A stretch of DNA of 64,000 nt from an uncultured Crocinitomix sp. (GCA_937136425.1 CAKZON010000068.1:186001-250000), one strand, 5' to 3'; positions 24,960-35,355 are shown, counted from the first letter of the stretch. Numbers and translations: made by a program. Notes: generated by a model from the sequence alone, not told the origin.

Positions 24960-25832
24960 ATGAAAACGCCTTTACTAATACTCCTTTTTATTAGCCTAAT
25001 TTCTCCCATTTTTGGACAGGAAGAAGAGTATTCCAACCTGCAAAATGAAATACTACTGCATCCTGCAGATGGTTTTACTGCTTATACTTTAAAGAAAAAT
25101 GAATTTGTTTATTGTCAATCTCCTTTTACACTCCCTTTTCCTAGTTGGGCATGGTGGGGAATAACAGACAAAATTACTGCAGAAATAGACTTGTTACCGA
25201 TATTGGGCGGTCTTTTTCAAGAACCTCATTTACCAGTACCCAGCCTTAATTTTAGGTTTAAATTAACTGAGCAAAAAGGGTGGAAACCTGCCATTGCATT
25301 TGAAACCATGTATCAACACCTTTGGAGAGCGCAAAGTCAATCTAACCAAGACAACATTAGAATAGAACGCCAAAGCGGAAATAGTTGGTACAACCGGTTT
25401 AACTTTAGTTGGAAAACACAAAAGAACTTACATGTACATTTTTCTGCAGGCGTAACCTATACCGAAAACTTGCTGATTGAAAATAAAGATTCAATTAATT
25501 ATAAAGGTGCTTTTTTTGACCATACCATTAATCCTGATATTTCATTGAGTATGGATTGGCGTCCTAAGCCTTGGTTATCGACTCATTTTACAACTTCTTA
25601 CGGAACTACATTTGTGTATTTAGACAATATTCCTAGAAAGTATCAAGTTTCATATGGTTTTAGAATTGCTCCTTTTTATAAAAACAAGTTTAGTTTTTTA
25701 AGAACCTTTAGAGCGGAGTTTATTGGTTTTTATATGTTTATGCCAGATGCGGGAGAAGAGATACAATCCGTTGTTCCAATTTTCCCTTATTTTTATTGGC
25801 AATGGACCTGCAAGAAAAAGAAAAAAAAGTAA
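24960..25832 (+). CDS. Exported, probably outer-membrane beta-rich protein
   Basis: 290 residues with signal peptide MKTPLLILLFISLISPIFGQ. The mature part has many tryptophan-rich amphipathic strands (SWAWWGITDKITAEIDLLP, RFNFSWKTQKNLHVHFSAG, SLSMDWRPKPWLSTHFTTS), as in outer-membrane barrels that report on membrane state. The C-terminus ends in a lysine run (CKKKKKK). The gap to the previous gene is 6 bp and the next gene starts at once after its stop, so it lies in an operon. No family recognised. Confidence 0.65.
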   Translation: MKTPLLILLFISLISPIFGQEEEYSNLQNEILLHPADGFTAYTLKKNEFVYCQSPFTLPFPSWAWWGITDKITAEIDLLPILGGLFQEPHLPVPSLNFRFKLTEQKGWKPAIAFETMYQHLWRAQSQSNQDNIRIERQSGNSWYNRFNFSWKTQKNLHVHFSAGVTYTENLLIENKDSINYKGAFFDHTINPDISLSMDWRPKPWLSTHFTTSYGTTFVYLDNIPRKYQVSYGFRIAPFYKNKFSFLRTFRAEFIGFYMFMPDAGEEIQSVVPIFPYFYWQWTCKKKKKK

Positions 25833-26456
25833 ATGGAAAAATTAGATTTTAATCAAGAATATATACTCGAAAATGACGTGGTGCAATTGCGCCCTCTGCT
25901 GCTTACAGATATAGAAGAGTTAATCAATTTCTCAATAAATGAACCTACACTTTGGGACTATTCATTGACCCCAGCAAATGGGAGAGAAAACTTGACAAAA
26001 TATATAACAGCTGCTATTGCTGATAAAGAGATTGGTAAGAGCTATCCTTTTATTGTAATGGATAAACGTAATAATAAATATGCGGGCAGCACACGATTTT
26101 ATGATTACAATACAACGCATAACACAACCCAGTTAGGTTATACTTGGTACGGTAAAGCATTTCAAGGAACAGGACTCAATAAAAACTGCAAATATTTATT
26201 GCTCGAATTTGCCTTTGAAAAACTAGGTTTAGACCGTGTTGAATTTAGAGCTGACAATGAAAATGAACGCAGCATTGCAGCCATGAAAAGTCTAGGATGC
26301 AAAGTTGAGGGGGTATTGAGAAATAACTGTGCTAGCACAACAGGACGACGAAATAGTATTGTTTTAAGTATTTTAAAAGATGAATGGTTTGACACCGTTA
26401 AAGCCTCGTTAAAAAAGAAATGCCTTGCAGAAATTGAACGCCATCACAAAATATAA
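25833..26456 (+). CDS. GNAT acetyltransferase, RimJ/RimL type
   Basis: 207 residues. It transfers acetyl from acetyl-CoA to an amino group, in RimJ/RimL relatives the N-terminus of a ribosomal protein. Motifs: VQLRPLLLTDIEEL, YAGSTRFYDYN, QLGYTWYGKAFQGTGLNKNC (acetyl-CoA loop) and VEFRADNENERSIAAMKSLG. The ATG directly follows the stop of the preceding gene (no gap). The following gene is another GNAT enzyme, 11 bp away. The substrate cannot be told. Confidence 0.88.
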   Translation: MEKLDFNQEYILENDVVQLRPLLLTDIEELINFSINEPTLWDYSLTPANGRENLTKYITAAIADKEIGKSYPFIVMDKRNNKYAGSTRFYDYNTTHNTTQLGYTWYGKAFQGTGLNKNCKYLLLEFAFEKLGLDRVEFRADNENERSIAAMKSLGCKVEGVLRNNCASTTGRRNSIVLSILKDEWFDTVKASLKKKCLAEIERHHKI

Positions 26457-26467
26457 CCACACAAATC

Positions 26468-26926
26468 ATGACAATTCGAACGGCAGAAAAAAAAGATTTA
26501 TCTTTTCTCATTGCAATGATTGCAGATGATAAATTGGGAAACATAAGAGAGAATTATCAAATTCCATTGCCAACCGAATATGTTATCGCTTTTGAGGAAA
26601 TTATTGCAGATAAGAATCAGGAATTAATGGTGCTGGAAGATTCCGTTGGAGAAATTGTTGGCACTTTTCAGCTATCATTTATTCAATATTTAACCTATCA
26701 GGGAGGAATTAGAGCACAGATTGAAGCCGTGCGAATTAGAAAAGACAAAAGAGGTTTAGGATTGGGAAAAACCATGTTTTTGTGGGCAATTGACAGAGCC
26801 CAAGAAAGAAAGGCACATCTACTGCAATTGACAACAGACAAAAAAAGACCTGAGGCATTGGAGTTTTATAAAAGTTTGGGGTTTAAAAATTCGCACGAAG
26901 GAATGAAATTGCATTTTGGAGGATGA
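26468..26926 (+). CDS. GNAT acetyltransferase
   Basis: 152 residues, a single GNAT fold: MTIRTAEKKDLSFLIAMIAD at the start, EIVGTFQLSFIQYL strands, then the acetyl-CoA pyrophosphate loop RKDKRGLGLGKTMFLWAIDR and the C-terminal HLLQLTTDKKRPEALEFYKS, LGF. It belongs to the family of small-molecule or antibiotic-type acetyltransferases; substrate unknown. It is unlike the neighbouring GNAT in sequence, so the two are not a recent duplication. Confidence 0.9.
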   Translation: MTIRTAEKKDLSFLIAMIADDKLGNIRENYQIPLPTEYVIAFEEIIADKNQELMVLEDSVGEIVGTFQLSFIQYLTYQGGIRAQIEAVRIRKDKRGLGLGKTMFLWAIDRAQERKAHLLQLTTDKKRPEALEFYKSLGFKNSHEGMKLHFGG

Positions 26927-26944
26927 CTCTGAACTTAATTTGAT

Positions 26945-27820
26945 ATGAAAAAGGAAATTCCACAAATAAAGTTTAACTCCAAAGTCAATGATAATTTTGG
27001 TTTTGAAATCGTTCCTATAAGCAATATTGCCGAGCACAAAAAAAGCTACGAACACAACCCTGAGTTACCACACCAAGTCAAATTTTATAACCTTATTTTT
27101 TTCTCAAAAGGAAAAGGACAACATTTCATAGATTTTAAATGGTATGATGTCAAAAAAAATACTCTTTTGTATGTTAGCAAAGAACAGATAAATGCTTTTA
27201 AATTTTCAGATAACCTTGAAGGATACTGTATTATTTTCACAGAGGATTATCTCATGAAATGCCTTGAAATACTACCAAGAGATGCCGTTTTTCGATTATT
27301 TATGCCGCAACTTTTCACACCTATTGTGGAAGTTCCAACTGCTTCTGATTTTAAAAACTATCTAGAGTTATTAATTAAAGAATCAATAACAGATGCATTT
27401 AACCGTGATATTATTACCGAATCACTTTTTACAGTTTTACTATCAAAAGCCGAGCATTATAAACAAAGCCAAACTTTCCATGTAAACGATTCTTCTAAAA
27501 TCAAGCTTTTTCAAAAGTTTCATGCATTGTTAGAGGAAAAATTTTCAGAATCAAGAAGTGCGGATTTTTATGCAAAAGAATTGGCCATCACGTACAAACA
27601 TTTAAACGTGATTTGCAGAGAACTTGTGAATAAAACCGCAAAAACTGTCATTGATGATTTCATCATTCTTCAAGCCAAAAGGAACTTAATTAACTCTGAT
27701 ATAAAAAGTACTGAATTAGCCTATAAGTTAGGTTTTGAGGATCCTACCAATTTCTCAAAGTACTTCAAGAAAAGTACAGGATTAACCCCTAAATCATTCA
27801 AAAACTCCTACAAGCAATAA
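26945..27820 (+). CDS. AraC-family transcriptional regulator
   Basis: 291 residues. N-terminal cupin-like sensing domain (PHQVKFYNLIFFSKGKGQHF, IDFKWYDV, then NTLLYVSKEQINAFKF) and C-terminal AraC DNA-binding domain (ADFYAKELAITYKHLNVICR, ELVNKTAKTVIDDFII, ELAYKLGFEDPTNFSKYF, KKSTGLTPKSFK). It is followed after 91 bp by a lipoprotein with two NTF2-like domains, which is a common pairing: such regulators often control the adjacent small detoxification or SnoaL gene. Confidence 0.92.
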   Translation: MKKEIPQIKFNSKVNDNFGFEIVPISNIAEHKKSYEHNPELPHQVKFYNLIFFSKGKGQHFIDFKWYDVKKNTLLYVSKEQINAFKFSDNLEGYCIIFTEDYLMKCLEILPRDAVFRLFMPQLFTPIVEVPTASDFKNYLELLIKESITDAFNRDIITESLFTVLLSKAEHYKQSQTFHVNDSSKIKLFQKFHALLEEKFSESRSADFYAKELAITYKHLNVICRELVNKTAKTVIDDFIILQAKRNLINSDIKSTELAYKLGFEDPTNFSKYFKKSTGLTPKSFKNSYKQ

Positions 27821-27911
27821 TACAGGTTCGATTTTAACCTTTTTTATGCTCCTTTTCATCTTTCTACCTCATAGAAAGTACTGCACCTTTGTAGCAACAA
27901 ATAATTGACAA

Positions 27912-28784
27912 ATGAAACACTTATTTACAACTGTTGCAATCATACTAATTTCAAGTTCATGTGCAACACCAAAAGAAAAGGAAACCTTAAAATCAGAAAA
28001 AATGGGAACAAACACAGCATTATTAAACAAAGAAAAAGCAGCCGCATTATTAGTCAGTCTTGAAACTGGGGATCAATCAACAATAGGTTATATAAACCCT
28101 ACAAGCTATAAACAACATAATTTAGCCGTTGCGGATGGATTGGAAGGTTTTGGAGCAGTTTTACAAAACGCTCCCGAAGGAGGATTCAAAGCAAATGTCG
28201 TTCGATCTTTTGAGGATGGAGAATACACTTTCTCACATACTATTTACGACTTTTTTGGGCCAAAAATTGGCTTTGATATTTTTAAATTTAAAGATGGACA
28301 AATTGTAGAACATTGGGATAATCTATCTCCCATTGCTCCAAATAATCCAAGCGGTCACTCGCAAACAGACGGAGAAACGACGATAAAAGATCTCAATAAA
28401 ACAGCTGACAACAAGGCATTGGTAAAAGACTTTATTAGCACAATTTTGGTTAATGGAGATTTTGATAAACTTCCCAATTATTTTGATGGAGACAATTATA
28501 TCCAACATAACTCAATGATTGCAGATGGATTATCTGGTTTAGGAAGTGCTTTAGAAGAAATGGCAAAAAATGGTATTTCCATGGTATACGATAAAAACCA
28601 TATCGTATTGGGAGAAGGGAACTTTGTACTTGCTGTGAGCGAAGGATCATTTGCAGGTGAAGCAACCTCTTTTTATGATCTTTTTAGAGTTGAAGATGGA
28701 AAAATTGCAGAACATTGGGACGTAATGGAGACAATTTTACCAGAATCAGAATGGAAAAACGAAAATGGTAAATTCAATTTTTAG
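27912..28784 (+). CDS. Lipoprotein with two SnoaL/NTF2-like domains
   Basis: 290 residues. Lipoprotein signal peptide MKHLFTTVAIILISSSC with a good lipobox (SSSC). Two tandem NTF2-like domains follow, about 40-145 and 160-280, each with the ring of a cone-shaped pocket: NPTSYKQHNLAVADGLEG and, in the second, YIQHNSMIADGLSGLGS; each ends in DG-x-I-(V/A)-EHWD. Polyketide-cyclase-like and ester-isomerase-like members share this signature, but the substrate is unknown. It is directly downstream of an AraC regulator and ends at a strong terminator. Confidence 0.86.
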   Translation: MKHLFTTVAIILISSSCATPKEKETLKSEKMGTNTALLNKEKAAALLVSLETGDQSTIGYINPTSYKQHNLAVADGLEGFGAVLQNAPEGGFKANVVRSFEDGEYTFSHTIYDFFGPKIGFDIFKFKDGQIVEHWDNLSPIAPNNPSGHSQTDGETTIKDLNKTADNKALVKDFISTILVNGDFDKLPNYFDGDNYIQHNSMIADGLSGLGSALEEMAKNGISMVYDKNHIVLGEGNFVLAVSEGSFAGEATSFYDLFRVEDGKIAEHWDVMETILPESEWKNENGKFNF

Positions 28785-28810
28785 GTGCTGATTTAAATCA
28801 TCTAATTTGT

Positions 28811-28843
28811 GGGGCTTTGATCAATGATCAAAGCCCCTTTTTT
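28811..28843 (+). terminator. Strong intrinsic terminator
   Basis: Twelve-base arms GGGGCTTTGATC and GATCAAAGCCCC around a 3-nt loop, followed by six T. It ends the NTF2-like lipoprotein transcript. Confidence 0.92.
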
Positions 28844-28883
28844 GTATATTAGTGTAGCTGTTTGATTTATTTTTAGGTGTTAA

Positions 28884-29372
28884 ATGAAAAAGAATCTACA
28901 TATCACCAATGACGAAGTCATTTTTAAAAGAAGAAAAACAGGCGAAATTTCTCTCTCCTGTATTACAAAAAGCTTTAGAATTAAATTTGAGGACATTCAA
29001 GTCATTTTCATCTCACCGCGCTTAGCTTTAGACGACGAAGTATTAATGATAACCATTGTAGACAAGCATAAAAAATTTCACAAATTTAGTAGCTGGGAAT
29101 TTGGCTCAGATGCGATTACCCAATTAGAACTCCGCTTGGGGTTAAAAAGTATTCGACTGCAAGAATGGGAAAAATTTTCATGGAAGGAGCATGAAAACTA
29201 CATCACCGACAAAGTCATTTATCCAAAATCACTTTATTGGGAAGATTTCTTTACACCACCTGAACATTCCCTAGAGCAATGGATTATTCAAATCATAAAA
29301 TTCTTAGCGCTTAAAAAATCCATTAGCGGAACTCTTAATCCAAAGGTGTCCCACTATTTAAATAATTGCTGA
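28884..29372 (+). CDS. Protein of unknown function
   Basis: 162 residues, no signal peptide. The N-terminal 80 residues look like a small beta-rich (PH-like) domain (IFKRRKTGEISLSCITKSFR, IKFEDIQVIFISPRL, VDKHKKFHKFSSWEFG). The C-terminal part is rich in tryptophan and helices (SLEQWIIQIIKFLALKKS). I recognise no family. A TATTTTTA element (7/8 match) lies 8 nt before the ATG. It converges on the first alpha-2-macroglobulin gene with a 4-bp gap. Confidence 0.6.
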   Translation: MKKNLHITNDEVIFKRRKTGEISLSCITKSFRIKFEDIQVIFISPRLALDDEVLMITIVDKHKKFHKFSSWEFGSDAITQLELRLGLKSIRLQEWEKFSWKEHENYITDKVIYPKSLYWEDFFTPPEHSLEQWIIQIIKFLALKKSISGTLNPKVSHYLNNC

Positions 29373-29376
29373 AAAG

Positions 29377-32300
29377 CTACTTTACGTTCACCCGAATTCC
29401 GTTAGAATGCGCAGTAAATTCTGGTGCATACATACACTGAATGGTTGCAATGCCGTTAGAAAAATCCCCTTTATGCTGCACGCGTAAATCATATTCAAAG
29501 ACATAAGTCCCCTTTTGGATATAATCAAAAAAGAAGTGCGTTGCAACATCTTTGGTAGATTGGTAATAACCCAAACCTCCTGTCCAACGATATCCACTTA
29601 ATACCTCTATTGGTTCAAATCCTGCAGCACGCATATCTTTCATATGTATATATTCTAAATTACGATCTGTACGCAACTCGATCCTTACCCGGACTTTTTC
29701 TCCTACCCTTAATGCCTTCTCATCAGTAATCCGCTTCAGTTTTTCTCCGTCATTATTTGAATTTATGAGGAACAAGTCTTTCTTTAATTTTAAATTCGTT
29801 TCTGCAAAGGTGATTTTGTCCAAATCTTCAAAATATTGCCAATAAGCAGCACCCCAAGCCACGCCTTCGTCTGATTTTGACAAAGTGATACTTCCCAATT
29901 CAGGTTTAACTTGATTGGCTGTCCAAGCAGTTTTGAAATAACCTGTGCCCGCTTGCGCTTTAACTTGATAAGGGTTATTCTCATCTGGTACGTCAGAATA
30001 CTCAATTGTCTTTCCGCCAATTGTTACCTCCACCATTTCGTCAGAAGCCAGTAAATTGGTTCCTTTTAACAACAAAGCATAAACAGCTTCGGTTGTTTGC
30101 TTTGTAGTTTTCCAATTCGTTGTTTGTTTTTCTTTTAGCAACCAAATTTTTAATTCTTCCACTATTTTTTGATCATTCGCCACTTCATCAAATAACTCAA
30201 TCATTAATGCCTGCGTCTCTACTGGCGCCTCGTACCAATAATAACCTGCGTAATACTCTTTCCAGTACATCCCAAATTCCTCGGTATTAATAGCACGGTC
30301 TTTTAATGAGTTTACAATGTTTTGCGCCAAGTCCTTATTCCAACCTCTATGTGCTGCTAATGCCAACATTCCTTGGCCATAAACATTAAACTTTAACCAA
30401 TATTTTTCACATTGGCTTTGGTAATAATCCACGGCGGTTTTCGTGTTTTTATTCATTTCCAAATCTGGAAAAAATGAACGCATGTATAAATATTGAATAT
30501 GCAAATACTGAACTGTTTGCTGTGTCAAATAATCTTTATTGTATTTTTTGGTATTATTATATTCTTTGGCTAACTGACGGTCCAAATAGTGCACGGCCTT
30601 TGTCAGCATTTTAGCAATTGCTTTCTCTTTAAAAATGGAAATTACCCCAAGCCGATCTAAATGACAAAAGCCTGTAACAATATGTTGCGTTACAAAACGA
30701 CTTTGTTTCATATCCGGAAACCAAGACCAACCGCCTCCATCTGCTTGTCGATCTTCTACTTTGGAAAGTGTCTTTTTCATTTCCCCAGCCATCCGGTCAA
30801 AATCTAATAAAGTGGCTAATTTTTGTGCGCGTTCAGTTTCATTTTTCGCCGTTAAAACCCAAGGTGTTTCCTCAATTAGCACGGCTTTTAATTCCGGATT
30901 TTTCTCCAAATTAGAGCGGAATGCTTCTGGAGAATTTTCTCCCCACTCTTTAACAATTTCTTCAATTTTTGGATTCTGTTTTAAAACATGATTTGCTAAA
31001 GCATTGGCGTAGTATCGCGTAAATATTTGCTCTGTACAATCATGTGGAAATTCCATCATATAAGGCATTGCTTGAACCGCGTACCAAGCAGGATTTGAAG
31101 TAAACTCCAACGAATATTGATGATGCGCCATGCTTTCGTTTGCATTTGATTCTATCAGCTTTTTAAAATCAAATTGCTTGGTTTCTTTTCCTCGAATTGG
31201 CAATGGCAATGATTCTGTTACCATTATTCGATTTTCTAATACAGGTAAAATATGTTCTTCTCCGTCTGAAAAAGTTCCGGCATCTGCAACCACTTTTATT
31301 TTTACGGCTTGCAAATCATATCCTATTTTTAATTTCCAAGAAACGATTATGCTTTCGTCTTGATTGGCGGTAAAATTTTGTGCGGCGTTTTCTAATCCCA
31401 ATTGCATATCCAATGCCTCGTCCGTAATTGGATGATTAAAGAAAATTTGTACGGTTCCGTTCAAGTCTTCTTCCGATAGGTTTGTGATTTTAGTACTTAA
31501 AATAATTTCATCATTTATCCGTAAAAAACGCGGTAAAAGCGGAACTACCATTAATGGTTTTGATGTTATTAATTCTTTGGTTATTGTGCCAATTTGAAGA
31601 TCCTCCGTATGTGCTAAACCTAAAAATCGCCAAGTAGTTAATGACTCTGGAATAGTAAATTTAATCTTGACCTCCCCATTAGCATCAGTTGTTAATTGCG
31701 GATAAAAAAAGGCAGTTTCATTGAAGATGGAACGTACCGCTAAATTTTTTAATTGTTCGGTTGTAGGAATATGGACTGCAGGGCTTCGTAACGTTAATGT
31801 GCGTTCTTCCATCATCATATCCATTCCACTATCTTCATCTACACCACCAGCAACAGCAGATCCAGCAATGGAAATTCCACGCTCACGCTCTTCTGGCATA
31901 GCACTCATTTTTCTTCGTATTGTTACCGGTTTTTCAGAATACCAACCAAACAATACTAGCTTAGGAATTATTTCAGTTGGTAAATCATAACGGGCATTCC
32001 ACCCATAATTATTACCCCATTCTTTTGTTGAATCTGTACCAAATAATCTCCCCCAATCTTGTCCATCAATAAATTTATGATGAACATGTAAATAAAAATT
32101 ATTAGGGTCAATCAAAGCATCCAAACTTGTATCATATAATGTACCTAATAATTCGGCCTGATATCGTTCGCCCAATTTACTTTGAATTTTCAACACCCAT
32201 TCTTCCGTTTCACCTGGTAATAGCTTATTTCGGAATGTTTTAAAGCTAAGGTCTAATTCTTTATTCGTGTAAGGTACATCTACACGAATCCACTCACTAA

Positions 32301-35300
32301 ACACTCTATTTTTATGGATTGAAGATAGATTAAACAAAATACCCCCTCTGTGCGCTTCATTCACCTCAAACGTTAGTTCATGAACATTATCATCAAGGTT
32401 TAAGTTTTTATTATGAAATGTACTACCATGAAAACTGACTTCTTTCAATACACTCAAATTTGTTTCAGCCGTTGCAACTAAAATGGAAATCTCATCTCCT
32501 GGTTCAGCACTTTCTTGTAAGCATTTAACCCACAACACATCATTTGTTGGTGGTCTTGTATCAAACTTGCTAAAAACAGTAAAAAAGGTTTCATCTTTAA
32601 TTTCAAAGCCTCTTTTATCAATAGCAATTGCAGTGTATCTATAGTGTCCTGGTGTCCAGTTATTTACTGAATCAATAACAATTTTTGCCGACTTTTCCGT
32701 ATCAAACTCTTGCTGAAACACCTGCATATCTATTGCCCACTCTTCTTTATCATCCTCGTTAGCATATGCTTCATATGGAAAAAGCTCCCTAAACTCAGAT
32801 TCTGACCAATTCTTCACATCTGGAACTTTCCAATGCCTTTTATAAAAAACTTGATCAGGAGTTTGTAATTTTTCAATTGTGATTTTTCCATGTGATGAGA
32901 TGGGTTGCTCATTCAAATTTTTGGTAGACAATTCAATGATAAATGGTTCCTCTTTATTTACCTCTTCGGGTAAATTGTTTCCTAAATTCAAACTTTGATA
33001 ACCGACTTTAATTGTTCGATTATCCCCATGTGTTTCACCATTGGTATCTATTACCAAAACATCAATGTTATAATCGAAAATAGGCAGCGTTTTCGAATCA
33101 CATGTTTTGTCTGGAACAGCATCAAAATTAAATTTAAATGCTCCATTTTTATCAGTAGTCGTTACCCCAGAAAATATTTTTTCATGTGCTTCAGCAAACC
33201 CAACAATATTCCAATAATATGAATTGTAAGAAACACCTCTAGTCACGTTAAACATAACAAAAGCACCAGCAATCGCATCTCCTGCAAAAGCTGTTGTTGA
33301 ACCAGAAACTTCAACAGCTTCATTCACTTTATAATCACCTACAGGTGCATCAATAGTAACATTAAACTTAGGTCGTTTATATTCCTCTACATTAAATTCT
33401 ACCGAACCCATTTTATTAGAAATCTCCATTCTTCCAGTAAGTGAATCAGTTGGTGCAGTGAATTCGCCATGAAATGATCCAAATTGATTTGAAACAACTT
33501 TAATTTTATCTATAACTTGGTAATTAGTGTCATAAAACTTTACTGTAGATTTGTGCTGCTTTAATAATTCTTTTTTAGCGCCACTATTTTTGACTACAAT
33601 TCCTTTAAAATAAATTTTTTGTCCAGGGCGATATATTTTGCGATCTGTATAAAAATATACCATTGCATTTTCACTAGAATTGGAAAAATCATAATGGTAA
33701 ATATCATAACCTGAGGTAAACGTATCATTATTTAACGAAACAATTACTTTAAAGCTATCCTTTTCGCTTGGGTTTACGAATGAAATCAGTCCATCTTTTC
33801 CAGTTTTTAAAATCGTGCTTTTTTCGGGTTTCTTTTTTTGTGATTCATTTTTAAATTCGATTTTAACACGCGCCCCTTCAAGCGGCTTCCCTGAAAGTCG
33901 ATCAAGCACTCTAATCAGGTTTTTGTCCTTCACTTTTTGTTCCTGAAATGTTAGTCCGGTAACCCAAAAAGATGTCATTATAAATCCACCTTCATTCGGA
34001 TCAAATGTTCCTGTTGGCGACACTACCATATAATACAAACCTGGTTTTAAAGGCGGAATTGGCAACTCGATTCGGTGTAATTCAAAATCTCCTAGATCCT
34101 TTAGTCGTAACGTTTCATTATGAACCCCATTTTGCCGTTTTATGGCCTTGTAAATTTTACTTTTTTTTCGACCGAAAGCTGCCACTTTCTCATAATCTAT
34201 AGGAACAATTTTCACATATGCTTTTGTCACATTTTGGTAGGAAAGCAAATACTTTGCTTTGCAGTTAGGTATAATAGCCTCTTCCGCATCTAATTTCAGC
34301 AGTTTTGTTTTGATTTGAGATAAGAGATGTTTGCACTTTTTAGCACCAATCGTATCTGGGTATTTTTTTATTGTTTCAACTAATAAGTCATGTGTATTTA
34401 TTTTTCCATTATCCTTTGGCTTTCGTTTATCATATTTAGACTTCTCACGTCTTCTTTTATAAGAAACAAATAGGACATTTGCTTTCTCATAAAGTGCTTC
34501 TGACGAAAAATCAGATTCTTGATGGCTTTGTATTAGCCTTTCAAGGCCAGCCAAATACCACTCTTCTTTTTGGGGCACTAATGACTCTTTATAAAGGAAT
34601 TTTAAACGCTCTAGTTCTAAATAAAATAAAGGTTCAACTTTTTGCTCCTTCAAATTAAATGCTGTTAATGCCTTTAAAATTTGCACGGCTAAAAATTGCG
34701 TATCTGCTTCATATTCAGTTTCAAAATTAGCCTCTACAAATTCGGAATTTGAGGCAAACAATGCTTCTTGATCCAAATTAAATCCTTTATCTGCTTCAGG
34801 CAATTTTATATCTTGATCAGAAAAATGATGAAATGCCATTTTTCCTAAAAAATCGAAAAGTGTTGGAAAACGTAATGTACTCTCATTCGCATTTTCAATT
34901 ATGTCAGAAAAATCCGTAAGTGCATATGCTTGCGAAACCTCAGGGTTGTTTAACGCCGCCAAATAATGTTCACGGAACTTGCTAATCAAGCGCATTCTTC
35001 CCCAAGTACGAATGTCAGTAGAATCGTCATTTTCAATATCCGTTCGATCTGGTATGTTCCATAAATTGCTCGAATGATAACCTAAATAAGCCTCTGCTAA
35101 AACGTAATGTAAAATTTCTTTAGCAGGCGAAGGAGCTTCAGAAATTAGCCTTTGCATTCGGTTAATTCCCAAAACGTAACTATCCTCTGTTAAATGACTA
35201 TTGTATTTGAGTTCGAATAGAACCGTCTTTATTACTTGTGCATATACCTTTTCCTCCGTTGCATCAGTAAACAATACTTTAACCTTTGTCAAAGCCTCTT

Positions 35301-35355
35301 TATACAGCCCTTTCTCTTCTAATTTAGAAATCTCAATCCATTCTTCTTTGTACAT
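29377..35355 (-). CDS. Bacterial alpha-2-macroglobulin family protein, lacking signal peptide
   Basis: 1992 residues, a giant protease-trap-like protein. An N-terminal helical repeat region (about 1-350) precedes macroglobulin domains: MG2-like YFYTDRKIYRPGQKIYFKG (near 570), then FNETAFFYPQLTTDANGEVK (near 1213), the thioester domain with Cys1440-Thr-Glu-Gln1443 (PHDCTEQIF), and a C-terminal receptor-like domain. The thioester would trap attacking proteases covalently. The chain starts at MYKEEWIEIS, about 30 residues into the mature part of its neighbour, and has no signal peptide; an in-frame stop lies four codons upstream. It follows the paralogue after 48 bp, so is probably co-transcribed. 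Confidence 0.9.
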   Translation of the reverse strand: MYKEEWIEISKLEEKGLYKEALTKVKVLFTDATEEKVYAQVIKTVLFELKYNSHLTEDSYVLGINRMQRLISEAPSPAKEILHYVLAEAYLGYHSSNLWNIPDRTDIENDDSTDIRTWGRMRLISKFREHYLAALNNPEVSQAYALTDFSDIIENANESTLRFPTLFDFLGKMAFHHFSDQDIKLPEADKGFNLDQEALFASNSEFVEANFETEYEADTQFLAVQILKALTAFNLKEQKVEPLFYLELERLKFLYKESLVPQKEEWYLAGLERLIQSHQESDFSSEALYEKANVLFVSYKRRREKSKYDKRKPKDNGKINTHDLLVETIKKYPDTIGAKKCKHLLSQIKTKLLKLDAEEAIIPNCKAKYLLSYQNVTKAYVKIVPIDYEKVAAFGRKKSKIYKAIKRQNGVHNETLRLKDLGDFELHRIELPIPPLKPGLYYMVVSPTGTFDPNEGGFIMTSFWVTGLTFQEQKVKDKNLIRVLDRLSGKPLEGARVKIEFKNESQKKKPEKSTILKTGKDGLISFVNPSEKDSFKVIVSLNNDTFTSGYDIYHYDFSNSSENAMVYFYTDRKIYRPGQKIYFKGIVVKNSGAKKELLKQHKSTVKFYDTNYQVIDKIKVVSNQFGSFHGEFTAPTDSLTGRMEISNKMGSVEFNVEEYKRPKFNVTIDAPVGDYKVNEAVEVSGSTTAFAGDAIAGAFVMFNVTRGVSYNSYYWNIVGFAEAHEKIFSGVTTTDKNGAFKFNFDAVPDKTCDSKTLPIFDYNIDVLVIDTNGETHGDNRTIKVGYQSLNLGNNLPEEVNKEEPFIIELSTKNLNEQPISSHGKITIEKLQTPDQVFYKRHWKVPDVKNWSESEFRELFPYEAYANEDDKEEWAIDMQVFQQEFDTEKSAKIVIDSVNNWTPGHYRYTAIAIDKRGFEIKDETFFTVFSKFDTRPPTNDVLWVKCLQESAEPGDEISILVATAETNLSVLKEVSFHGSTFHNKNLNLDDNVHELTFEVNEAHRGGILFNLSSIHKNRVFSEWIRVDVPYTNKELDLSFKTFRNKLLPGETEEWVLKIQSKLGERYQAELLGTLYDTSLDALIDPNNFYLHVHHKFIDGQDWGRLFGTDSTKEWGNNYGWNARYDLPTEIIPKLVLFGWYSEKPVTIRRKMSAMPEERERGISIAGSAVAGGVDEDSGMDMMMEERTLTLRSPAVHIPTTEQLKNLAVRSIFNETAFFYPQLTTDANGEVKIKFTIPESLTTWRFLGLAHTEDLQIGTITKELITSKPLMVVPLLPRFLRINDEIILSTKITNLSEEDLNGTVQIFFNHPITDEALDMQLGLENAAQNFTANQDESIIVSWKLKIGYDLQAVKIKVVADAGTFSDGEEHILPVLENRIMVTESLPLPIRGKETKQFDFKKLIESNANESMAHHQYSLEFTSNPAWYAVQAMPYMMEFPHDCTEQIFTRYYANALANHVLKQNPKIEEIVKEWGENSPEAFRSNLEKNPELKAVLIEETPWVLTAKNETERAQKLATLLDFDRMAGEMKKTLSKVEDRQADGGGWSWFPDMKQSRFVTQHIVTGFCHLDRLGVISIFKEKAIAKMLTKAVHYLDRQLAKEYNNTKKYNKDYLTQQTVQYLHIQYLYMRSFFPDLEMNKNTKTAVDYYQSQCEKYWLKFNVYGQGMLALAAHRGWNKDLAQNIVNSLKDRAINTEEFGMYWKEYYAGYYWYEAPVETQALMIELFDEVANDQKIVEELKIWLLKEKQTTNWKTTKQTTEAVYALLLKGTNLLASDEMVEVTIGGKTIEYSDVPDENNPYQVKAQAGTGYFKTAWTANQVKPELGSITLSKSDEGVAWGAAYWQYFEDLDKITFAETNLKLKKDLFLINSNNDGEKLKRITDEKALRVGEKVRVRIELRTDRNLEYIHMKDMRAAGFEPIEVLSGYRWTGGLGYYQSTKDVATHFFFDYIQKGTYVFEYDLRVQHKGDFSNGIATIQCMYAPEFTAHSNGIRVNVK

